14,642 nucleotides of DNA from Roseiarcus sp050015575. GTDB lineage: Bacteria; Pseudomonadota; Alphaproteobacteria; Rhizobiales; Beijerinckiaceae. Location: assembly GCA_050015575.1 (NCBI GenBank), contig JBEKBD010000176.1, positions 1 through 14,642 of the forward strand, written 5' to 3'. Below, piece after piece: positions 1-6,203 of this stretch. The number at the start of each line of letters is the position of its first letter. Position 1 is the stretch's first letter. The notes below the pieces were generated by a model. It was not told the origin of the DNA, did not search any database, and saw only the letters and a list, made by a program, of their open reading frames with translations. Both the position numbers and the translations under genes were made by a program.

Positions 1-356
1 ACTTGATTGACGATCAAGCCGATCAGGAACAGCAGACATCCTGCTGCGAAGATGCCAGTTAGCGCGAGGCCGATGTTCTTATCGGCGCCCATGCTTGCGA
101 TCACCGGACTGATGAACGCAAAACTCGACCCGAGATAACTCGGGATTTTGTTCCTCGTAACCAGGAGGAACACCAGCGTTCCGATGCCGCTGAAGAGGAT
201 CGTCGTTGTCGGCGGAAACCCGGTGATGAGCGGCACCAAGAACGTGGCGCCGAACATGGCGATCACGTGCTGCATGCCGATGCCGATCGTCTGAGGCCAT
301 GGGAGCCGTTCATTCGGCAAAACTGTCCCCCCAGCCGGAACTAAATTCCAAAGCAT
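1..356 (-). CDS. NCS2-family nucleobase (uracil/xanthine-type) permease, N-terminal part
   Basis: This is an integral inner-membrane transporter of the nucleobase:cation symporter-2 family (UraA/UacT type), which imports uracil, xanthine, urate or similar bases. Only the first 118 residues are in the window; the gene runs off the left edge. Translating from the ATG at 354-356 gives a family-typical start: a GMQHVIAMFGAT segment at residues 27-38 followed by LVPLITGF, an LFSGIGTLVFLLVT helix at about 54-67, and IPSYLGSSFAFISPV at 71-85. Hydrophobic helices with intervening glycines match transmembrane segments 1-4. A GGAGG-containing purine tract just upstream supports this start. It is the last visible gene of the operon that begins with fdrA, 80 bp after the DUF35 gene, with a strong hairpin in that gap. 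Family is secure; the substrate cannot be read from the sequence, although the neighbours suggest a purine- or ureide-like compound. Confidence 0.88.
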   Translation of the reverse strand, partial: MLWNLVPAGGTVLPNERLPWPQTIGIGMQHVIAMFGATFLVPLITGFPPTTTILFSGIGTLVFLLVTRNKIPSYLGSSFAFISPVIASMGADKNIGLALTGIFAAGCLLFLIGLIVNQ

Positions 357-382
357 CTCTGTTCTCCCTCCGCTTCGCGTTC

Positions 383-424
383 CCTTCCTCCGGCTTGGCG
401 AGAGATTCGCCGAAGCCGGGAAGG
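383..424 (-). other. Long intercistronic stem-loop between DUF35 gene and permease gene
   Basis: Three consecutive paired blocks form one stem-loop: CCTTCC (383-388) with GGAAGG (419-424), CGGCTT (391-396) with AAGCCG (413-418), and GGCGA (397-401) with TCGCC (407-411). The loop is five bases, with a 2-nt bulge (389-390) and a 1-nt bulge (412). That gives 17 base pairs in an 80-bp gap, starting 12 nt after the DUF35 stop codon and ending 26 nt before the permease ATG. No run of T follows on the minus strand, so it is not a standard intrinsic terminator. An mRNA-stability or processing element that sets permease level is the likelier reading; this role is inferred. Confidence 0.6.
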
Positions 425-436
425 CACGATCTCGAT

Positions 437-817
437 CTATTCGAAAACCAACACGTTCACTGGTTTGCCCGGACGCTCGTCCGATTCCTCCACGCGGCTA
501 CTCAGTCGCATGCCGACGCTCGGCTCCGCAACGCCAATCCTTCCCGACGCGCGCAGGCCGTTGTCGAACTCCGCCATCCCGAAGAGGAGGAACTTGACGT
601 TGTAGCCGTCCGGCAGGTTCCAAACCCTCGTCCACGAGAGGAGGGTCGCCGGGCCTTCGAGGGGGAAGGTCTCCCAGCCTCGGCCCGTCACCGGATCGCG
701 CCGGGACGAGCACTTGCTGCAGATCATCGGCGCGGGATAGGAGATCGCGCCGCAGGTCAGGCACCGGTACGCCAGGATCTCCGGCGTCTTGACGTCGTAT
801 GCGCTGAAATCGATCAT
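437..817 (-). CDS. DUF35-type zinc-ribbon / OB-fold protein, thiolase partner
   Basis: This 126-residue protein carries the rubredoxin-like zinc ribbon plus OB fold of the DUF35 family (Zn-ribbon domain-containing OB-fold protein). The four zinc-ligand cysteines are C19, C22, C33 and C36 (CLTC and CSKC), followed by a beta-rich OB-fold half with WTRVWNLPDGYNVKFLLFGM at about 62-81. The length is normal for the family. Known members bind thiolase-fold proteins: the archaeal acetoacetyl-CoA thiolase/HMG-CoA synthase complex, PhlB with PhlC, and the DUF35 domain that partners the Ltp2 aldolase. The thiolase-fold gene lies two genes upstream in the same operon (1882-3081), so they probably form a complex. 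The start is the ATG at 815-817, with a weak AAGGGG upstream. A 111-bp gap separates it from the carbamate kinase gene. Confidence 0.88.
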   Translation of the reverse strand: MIDFSAYDVKTPEILAYRCLTCGAISYPAPMICSKCSSRRDPVTGRGWETFPLEGPATLLSWTRVWNLPDGYNVKFLLFGMAEFDNGLRASGRIGVAEPSVGMRLSSRVEESDERPGKPVNVLVFE

Positions 818-928
818 CGAGCCGAAGTCCCCTTGGAGTGCTTGGTAGGCGCGAAGACGGCGGAAATCCCGATCCCGCGCAACGATCGATATGCGTCGTA
901 AAGTCGCATGATCCGCCGACCCTTCGCC

Positions 929-1870
929 TTAGGCGACAATGCGCGTGCAGAGCCGCTCGCGCATCGCCTTCACCACGTGCCCCTCATGCGCAATGATCGC
1001 CTCCTTGCCGCCCTTCTCGACGTACTCGACCGCGCCTTCGATCTTCGGTCCCATGCTGCCCGGCGGGAACTGGCCTTCGTCCAGCCACTTCCGCGCCTCG
1101 GCGGTCGTCATGACGTCGATGTCGCGCTGGGTCGGCTTGCCGTAATCGATGCTCACCCGGTCGACGCCGGTGAGGATGATGAACAGCTCGGCCCCGAGAT
1201 TGTAAGCGAGCAGCGCGGCGGTCGCGTCCTTGTCGATGACGCCCTCCGTCCCCGCCACCGAGCGCATTCCATAGTTCACCGGGATGCCGCCGCCGCCGCC
1301 GGCGATCACCACCGTCTCGTTCTGGACGAGGAGTTTGATCGAGCGCAGCGGCAGGATGTGGAGCGGCTTCGGCGAACAGACGACCCGCCGCCAGCCGCGG
1401 CCGGCGTCTTCGACGATCTCCCACCCATCGCTGCGCCGGAGCTGCTCGGCCTGCTCGCGCGTATAGAACGGCCCGATCGGCTTGGTCGGCTTCTTGTAGG
1501 CGGGATCGGCCGGGTCGACCGCGACCTGGGTCAGCACCGTGGCGACCTCGCGCTGCATCTTGTCTTCCTCGAGCACCGTCCGCATCGCGATCTCCAGCAT
1601 GTGCCCGAGCAGGCCCTGCGAGGTGGCGACCGCGACGTCGAGCGGCGGCACCGGAATGATGTCGCGGGCCTTTTCGAACTGCAGCAGAAGATTGCCGACC
1701 TGGGGACCGTTGCCATGCACGAGGACCAGCTCGTAGCCCTTGTGGAGGATCTCGAGCATCTGCCGGCAGGCGCCCCTGGCCTTCTCCATCTGGGTTTGGA
1801 ACGAGCCGTCGTCGCCAGCCCGGAGGATGGCGTTGCCGCCGAAAGCGACCACGGCGATCGGTCGCGACAT
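929..1870 (-). CDS. arcC: Carbamate kinase
   Basis: This 313-residue cytoplasmic enzyme transfers the phosphate of carbamoyl phosphate to ADP, giving ATP and carbamate (which decays to ammonia and CO2). All amino-acid-kinase-fold signatures of the family are visible: FGGNA at 10-14, HGNGPQVG at 52-59, KPTKPIGPFY at 127-136, AGGGGGIP at 190-197, DKDA at 213-216, TGVD at 224-227, and GSMGPKIE at 271-278. The length matches the family (about 310). The start is the ATG at 1868-1870; a perfect AGGAGG (1878-1883) lies 7 nt upstream and overlaps the thiolase stop codon, so translation of the two genes is likely linked. With FdrA and DUF1116 in the same operon and no arginine deiminase in the window, its role is most likely catabolic, taking carbamoyl phosphate made by the FdrA/DUF1116 carbamoyltransferase, as the E. 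coli enzyme YbcF/AllK does in allantoin use. Confidence 0.95.
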   Translation of the reverse strand: MSRPIAVVAFGGNAILRAGDDGSFQTQMEKARGACRQMLEILHKGYELVLVHGNGPQVGNLLLQFEKARDIIPVPPLDVAVATSQGLLGHMLEIAMRTVLEEDKMQREVATVLTQVAVDPADPAYKKPTKPIGPFYTREQAEQLRRSDGWEIVEDAGRGWRRVVCSPKPLHILPLRSIKLLVQNETVVIAGGGGGIPVNYGMRSVAGTEGVIDKDATAALLAYNLGAELFIILTGVDRVSIDYGKPTQRDIDVMTTAEARKWLDEGQFPPGSMGPKIEGAVEYVEKGGKEAIIAHEGHVVKAMRERLCTRIVA

Positions 1871-1881
1871 GCGCTTGCCTC

Positions 1882-3081
1882 CTAATCCTTCGCGCAGATG
1901 GTGGCGACGACGTTGTTGCCGAACCCGCCGAAGTTCACCGCCATCCCGTACTTGGGGTCTTTCACCTGGCGTCCCGGCTCGACCTCGCCGCGGATCTGTC
2001 GCGCCAGCTCCACGATCTGCGACACGCCCGTCGCCCCCACGGGATGGCCCTTGGACTTGAGCCCCCCCGAGGGATTGATCGGCAGCCGCCCCTTGATGGT
2101 CGTCGCGCCCTCGCGCACCGCAAGGAACGACTTCCCGCGCTCGAACAAGCCCAGCTCCTCGCTGATGGCGAGTTCCAGGATCACGAAGGCGTCGTGGAGT
2201 TCGGCGAACGAGATATCCCGCGGGCCGACGCCGGCCATGGCGTAGGCCTTCTCCCCAGCGATCCGCACCGCGTCGAGGCGGAGCGGATCCTTCCGGTTGT
2301 GAACGCAGTGGGTGTCGGTCGCGGAGGCCACGCCGGCGATGCGGACCGGCCGCTTGCCGAACAGCCTCGCCTTGGGCGAGTCCATGTTCACCAGCACCAG
2401 CGCCGCCGCGCCGTCGCTGACCGGGCATGTGGAATAGATTCGCAGCGGCTCGGCGACATAGTTGTTGACGACGTGAGCGGTCTCGCTGTCGGCGATGGCC
2501 TCGATGGTGCAGGCGCCCTGGACGTGCGCGTACTGGTTCAACGCGCCGTTGTCGTGATCCTTCACCGCGATGAGCGCCAGATCGCGCTCGGTGCAACCGT
2601 ACTTATCCATGTAGAGCCGGGCGAACATGCCGCCGAAGCTCGGCAGGGTGAGGCCCATGCTGTATTCGGCCTCCGTATGGAGCATCGTCGCGACGATGTC
2701 GGTGGCCTGCCATCCGGAGACTTTGCGCATGATCTCCCCGCCGACCACCAGGGCCACGTCCGCCATCCCCGAGGCGATCGCCATATAGGCGACCTTCACG
2801 GCGCTCGCCCCGGAGGCAGGCCCGTTCTCGATGAGTTCCGCCGGGACCGGCTCCATGTCCATGCGGCTGACCAGCGACGAAGCCACCGAGGTCTGGTTGC
2901 AAAAAAGCCCGGAGGCCATGTTGGCGACGAAGACCTGATCCACCTCCCGCCGCTTCTCCAAAATGCCGGCGTCGATGAGGGCGTCGGTGGCCGCGTAGGC
3001 CATGACGTCGGCGAGATCGTACTCGCTCGAGTTGCCGAACCTGGTGTGGCCGACGCCGACAATTCCGACCCTGGCGGACAT
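1882..3081 (-). CDS. Thiolase-fold protein of the SCP-x/DUF35-associated group, lacking the nucleophilic cysteine
   Basis: This 399-residue protein has a full-length thiolase fold of the sterol-carrier-protein-X type. It starts MSARVGIVGVGHTRFG, and the HDAF motif (H296, D297) and the GGxxxxGHPxGATG motif (H346) are intact, as is the C-terminal NFGGFGNN loop (383-390) that in this subgroup replaces the second cysteine. The nucleophile position is changed: family members read ENACASG, whereas this one reads ENGPASG, with proline at residue 88. It therefore should not form a covalent acyl-cysteine intermediate. A retro-Claisen/aldol lyase (as in the Ltp2-DUF35 system), another C-C bond reaction, or a scaffold role are possible. 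The ATG at 3079-3081 is chosen over an upstream in-frame start near 3318 because AGAGGTGAG precedes it, the preceding gene ends 5 nt away, and family proteins begin here. Family is secure; the reaction is unknown. Confidence 0.9.
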   Translation of the reverse strand: MSARVGIVGVGHTRFGNSSEYDLADVMAYAATDALIDAGILEKRREVDQVFVANMASGLFCNQTSVASSLVSRMDMEPVPAELIENGPASGASAVKVAYMAIASGMADVALVVGGEIMRKVSGWQATDIVATMLHTEAEYSMGLTLPSFGGMFARLYMDKYGCTERDLALIAVKDHDNGALNQYAHVQGACTIEAIADSETAHVVNNYVAEPLRIYSTCPVSDGAAALVLVNMDSPKARLFGKRPVRIAGVASATDTHCVHNRKDPLRLDAVRIAGEKAYAMAGVGPRDISFAELHDAFVILELAISEELGLFERGKSFLAVREGATTIKGRLPINPSGGLKSKGHPVGATGVSQIVELARQIRGEVEPGRQVKDPKYGMAVNFGGFGNNVVATICAKD

Positions 3082-3086
3082 TCCGC

Positions 3087-3773
3087 TCACCTCTTGAAAC
3101 CGGGGATCTGCGGGTACTCGGTAGGCATGCTGAGTTTGTTGGCGGTCGCCAGGATCTCGGGCGACACGGGACGCGTCCCCGTGCACTTGCTGGATTTCAC
3201 CGCATCCCACAGCTTGCGCGTGAGCACGAAAGTCGGCACGCCGCCCAACTCGTGGCGGACACCCGGATAGAGGTGCGAGCGGTCCTCCAGTTCGTACTCG
3301 ATCATCCAGCGCCGCCACCCGTTGGGGCTCTCGGCGACGATGTAGACCTCGTCCGAGCCTTGGATTTCGATGTGGTTCTCCATCTTCGCCGCGAAGAGCT
3401 GGGCGCCGATGCGCAGGCCGCGCTTGATCGTCAGCGTGTGCAGGCTCATGCCGAGTTTCGGATCGACGGAACGGCTGGTGACGATGCCGGCGATGACGCC
3501 GTTGATCGCGCCGACGAGGACGAACTCGTTGGCGGTGCGGTAGCGGTACCAGCCGAGGAGTTCCTCGTACATTCGGGCCGCGACGATGTCGTAGTAATCC
3601 GTCGGCACGCCGATCAGCGGATAGACCGTTCCGAGCAGGACGCCGACCTCGTCGCGCCGCGCTTCCCGCACCACCATGATCTCGCCGCTCGCCAGCGTGA
3701 TCATCTTGGACGGATAGGGCTTGAGGCCGAGCGCCGGAGGCCGCAGCTTGCTTTCAATTGCGTCGATCGCCAT
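3087..3773 (-). CDS. Unknown protein with a GNAT (N-acyltransferase)-like fold
   Basis: This 228-residue cytoplasmic protein has no signal peptide or membrane segment. I do not recognise a named family. The order of predicted elements resembles GNAT acetyltransferases: an N-terminal strand MVVREA at 33-38 and helices; FVLVGAINGVIAGIVTS at 84-100, typical of the paired strands before the acetyl-CoA site; then SLHTLTIKRGLRIGAQLF at 110-127, resembling strand 4 and the pyrophosphate-binding loop, with an arginine where a glycine is usual; then EVYIVAESPNGWRRWMIEY at 142-160, like the strand-5/helix region (usually N-x-x-A-x-x-x-Y). A C-terminal extension of about 50 residues follows. It lies 5 nt upstream of the thiolase-fold gene and starts at ATG 3771-3773 behind an AAGGA site, so it belongs to the operon. 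The fold assignment is inference from motifs; the substrate is unknown. Confidence 0.75.
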   Translation of the reverse strand: MAIDAIESKLRPPALGLKPYPSKMITLASGEIMVVREARRDEVGVLLGTVYPLIGVPTDYYDIVAARMYEELLGWYRYRTANEFVLVGAINGVIAGIVTSRSVDPKLGMSLHTLTIKRGLRIGAQLFAAKMENHIEIQGSDEVYIVAESPNGWRRWMIEYELEDRSHLYPGVRHELGGVPTFVLTRKLWDAVKSSKCTGTRPVSPEILATANKLSMPTEYPQIPGFKR

Positions 3774-3793
3774 TTCCTTACCTCTTTTTCGAA

Positions 3794-3812
3794 CGAGGCG
3801 GCTGTCGCCTCG
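3794..3812 (-). other. Short perfect hairpin in the cyclase/GNAT-like intergenic gap
   Basis: CGAGGCG (3794-3800) and CGCCTCG (3806-3812) form a perfect 7-bp stem with a 5-nt loop in the 97-bp gap after the cyclase gene, about 20 bp before the next start codon. On the minus strand it is followed by TTCGAAAAAG rather than a T run, so termination is unlikely. It may stabilise or process the polycistronic mRNA, or it may be chance in GC-rich DNA. Confidence 0.35.
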
Positions 3813-3870
3813 AGTTAGCAGCGGCCACGTTGAATTCGCGCGTTGCGCGGCGCGCCGATGAATTCTTGCG

Positions 3871-4743
3871 TCACTTCTTCTTCGCTTCGGCGTGCAGCCA
3901 CGGGTTCGCGGATCCCGCCACGTCGCCGAACTTCGTCAGCACGGCCTTGGCCTTCTTCGCCATCAGCGCCGCGTGGCGATCGTCGTCGACGAAAGCGACG
4001 ATGCGGGAGATGCAGGATTCGCCGTCGACGAAGCGCCAGGGGAAGCAGCCGATGACGGCCCGCTGGTTCAGCAACAGGTCGATGTCGCCGCCCAGGCATT
4101 CCGCGTGAACGATGCCGTGGCTGAACATCTCCAGGTGCATGAGCTGGTACTTGTCCGGGGTGAACACCTCCTCGAGGGTCCGGCCGTACGTCTTCTTGAA
4201 GTGCGCGTCGCACTCCTTGGCCTGCACCGGCATCCATTCGCGGATCTTGGTGTTCATCGGGTGGTCGGCGCTGCCGCAATCGACGCCGATCCAGCGGAGC
4301 TTCTTGCGCTTCGCCCATTCGGCGAATTCGCGATCCGGCCCCGAGTGCTTGATCATGTAGCGAATTTCGTCGGCGGTCGGCTGATCCCAGCCATAGTGAT
4401 GAAAGCCGGTGTGAATGATGAGAATGTCGCCTTCCTTCACCTCGACGCGGTCCTCGACCATCTTCGAGGTGTAGACGTCGTAGTCGCCGCAGGCGTCGGA
4501 CAGATCGACGACGGCGCCTTCATGCATGAGGAAGTCGAGTTCCAGGCTCGCGATGTCCTTGCCCGGCGTGTAGAAGTGGATCTCACCGTCGAGATGGGTG
4601 CCGACGTGATTGGAATGGGTCACCACCTGCCCGTTGGCGCCGTTGGGGGCCAGCCGCTTGAAGTACTGGACCTGGAGCGGAACGTAGGTGGGCCAGGGCG
4701 GCGTTCCGATGCCGAGGGGGATCGACAGGTCAATGGGTTTCAT
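3871..4743 (-). CDS. Cyclase-family metal-dependent hydrolase (kynurenine formamidase / isatin hydrolase-like)
   Basis: This 290-residue protein belongs to the 'cyclase family' (PF04199), whose characterised members KynB and isatin hydrolase hydrolyse amide bonds, often in rings, using a divalent metal. The signature HVGTHLDGEIHF is at 46-57; H46, H50 and D52 fit the known H-x3-H-x-D metal ligands and H56 the following histidine. The residue after DG is E, where most members have P. A second family block, GVDCGSADHPMNT, is at about 182-194, and HLEMFSHGIVHAECLGG follows near 227-243. It is longer than KynB (about 210) because of added loops. Its ATG (4741-4743) overlaps the DUF1116 stop as ATGA, with GAGGAG 8 nt upstream, so it is translationally coupled to the carbamoyltransferase genes. 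I infer that it opens a cyclic amide or ureide to give the substrate of FdrA/DUF1116; the exact substrate is unknown. Confidence 0.9.
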   Translation of the reverse strand: MKPIDLSIPLGIGTPPWPTYVPLQVQYFKRLAPNGANGQVVTHSNHVGTHLDGEIHFYTPGKDIASLELDFLMHEGAVVDLSDACGDYDVYTSKMVEDRVEVKEGDILIIHTGFHHYGWDQPTADEIRYMIKHSGPDREFAEWAKRKKLRWIGVDCGSADHPMNTKIREWMPVQAKECDAHFKKTYGRTLEEVFTPDKYQLMHLEMFSHGIVHAECLGGDIDLLLNQRAVIGCFPWRFVDGESCISRIVAFVDDDRHAALMAKKAKAVLTKFGDVAGSANPWLHAEAKKK

Positions 4744-6203
4744 GGAGCGCTCCTCGATGAAGTCAATGAGGCGCCGTACGCGTCGGCAAAGGCGGAGACG
4801 GCGTCGCGGAAACAATTCTCCGGCGGTTTGACCAGCCCGGCGCCGACCATCCCCACGCCCGGCTCGCGGTGGGCGATTCCGGTGTTGATGACCGGCAATA
4901 TGCCGGTGTCGACGACCTTGCAGACGTCGATGGCGGTCGGCGAACCGCGGAAATCGAGCGCCGGGATCTGGTAGGCGGGGTTCTCGGCCACGGTGATCTC
5001 GTACATGCGCGTGGTGAAGGCGATCGCGTCCTGGGGCGCGCCGCCGACGAACTTGACGATCGCCGGCGCGGCGGCCATGCAGAAGCCGCCGATGCCGGCG
5101 GTCTCGGTGATTACGGAATCGCCGATGTCCGGGGCCGCGTCCTTGGCGGAAAACCCCGGGAGGTAGAGCCCGTCGACGATGGACGCCGGCCCGGTGAACC
5201 AGCGGTCGCCGAGACCGGAAACGCGAATTCCGAACTCGGTTCCATTGCGCGCCATGGCGACGATCACCGAGCTTCCCTCGACGCCCTTGGCCGCATCCAC
5301 GACGCACTTGCACGCGGGCATCGACAGATTGAGGAAGAAGTGGTCGTTCGCGTTGAGGAAGTTCAGGACTCTTGCGAGCCTCTCCCCCGGTTCGTCCAGC
5401 TGCACCAGGCAGGGGGCGAACTCGCGGATCATCAGCGAGGTGCCGGCGCGATTGCGGTTGTGCCCCTCGTCGCCCATCTGCAGCGCCTGGGCGATGACGC
5501 TTCGCATGTCGACCGGGCCGTGCCGCTTCAGCGCCTTCTTCATCACCGGCGCGAGTTCCGTCTCGATCCAGCGCAGACGGATCAGAACCTCGTCGGAAAA
5601 GGCGCCGTAGCGCAGGACTTTGCCGAGGCCCTCGTTGACGGTGCAGTACGAACGGTTCCCATAGGCGGCGTTCTCGAAAATCCACACCGGCATCCGCGAG
5701 GTCACGATGCCCGCCATGGGTCCGACGGCGGCGTGGTCGTGGCAGGGCGAGAAGGCGATCCGGCCCGAAGCGGCCAGCGATTCCGCCTCGGCGCGGTTCG
5801 CCGCCAGGCCCTCGTAGATGAGCCCGCCGATCACGCCGCCCTTCATCGGACCGCACATGCGCTCCCACGCGACGGGAGGCCCGGCGTGGAGCACGGTCAT
5901 TGGCGTCATCCCGGGGACGACCTCGCCGGCGACGCCGATATCCACGAGCATCGGCTTGCCGGCAAGGATGATGTCGGCCGCCTTCTGGTTGGCCGCCGCC
6001 ACGTCCGTGCGGCTCCGCGCGATCCGCTCCAGGGCCGCGATCATCGCGGGGTTCCCGCCCGCGGGCGGCCGCCAGTCGACATCGATGACGTCGGCCCCCG
6101 TCGCGCGCAGGTTATCGGCGAAGGAGGCGAGACCCAGGTTGACCACCGACAGGCGGCTCCTAAAGAGGGCGGCGACGGGTTCGACGTTCAGCGTTTCGTC
6201 CAT
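4740..6203 (-). CDS. DUF1116 family protein (YlbE/AllG-like), carbamoyltransferase subunit
   Basis: This 487-residue protein is of the DUF1116 family, represented by E. coli YlbE, a subunit of oxamate carbamoyltransferase with FdrA and YlbF. Family-like conserved blocks are visible: ADIILAGKPMLVDIGVA at 76-92, SPCHDHAAVGPMAGIVTS at 152-169, MGDEGHNRNRAGTSL at 243-257, NDHFFLNLSM at 286-295, MARNGTEFGIRVSG at 317-330, ETAGIGGFCMAAAPAI at 367-382, and NTGIAHREPGVGMVGAG at 440-456. It is soluble, with no signal peptide. The ATG at 6201-6203 is used although the reading frame is open much further upstream, because that extension lies inside fdrA and is not family-like. It overlaps fdrA by 16 nt and the cyclase by ATGA, which argues for a co-translated complex. 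The chemistry comes from E. coli homologues; whether the substrate here is oxalurate is open. Confidence 0.92.
   Translation of the reverse strand: MDETLNVEPVAALFRSRLSVVNLGLASFADNLRATGADVIDVDWRPPAGGNPAMIAALERIARSRTDVAAANQKAADIILAGKPMLVDIGVAGEVVPGMTPMTVLHAGPPVAWERMCGPMKGGVIGGLIYEGLAANRAEAESLAASGRIAFSPCHDHAAVGPMAGIVTSRMPVWIFENAAYGNRSYCTVNEGLGKVLRYGAFSDEVLIRLRWIETELAPVMKKALKRHGPVDMRSVIAQALQMGDEGHNRNRAGTSLMIREFAPCLVQLDEPGERLARVLNFLNANDHFFLNLSMPACKCVVDAAKGVEGSSVIVAMARNGTEFGIRVSGLGDRWFTGPASIVDGLYLPGFSAKDAAPDIGDSVITETAGIGGFCMAAAPAIVKFVGGAPQDAIAFTTRMYEITVAENPAYQIPALDFRGSPTAIDVCKVVDTGILPVINTGIAHREPGVGMVGAGLVKPPENCFRDAVSAFADAYGASLTSSRSAP

Noticed and set aside
1882..3318. Upstream extension of the thiolase-fold protein by 79 residues
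   Set aside because: The extension overlaps the GNAT-like gene and is not thiolase-like; a good ribosome site and the family start point to 3081.
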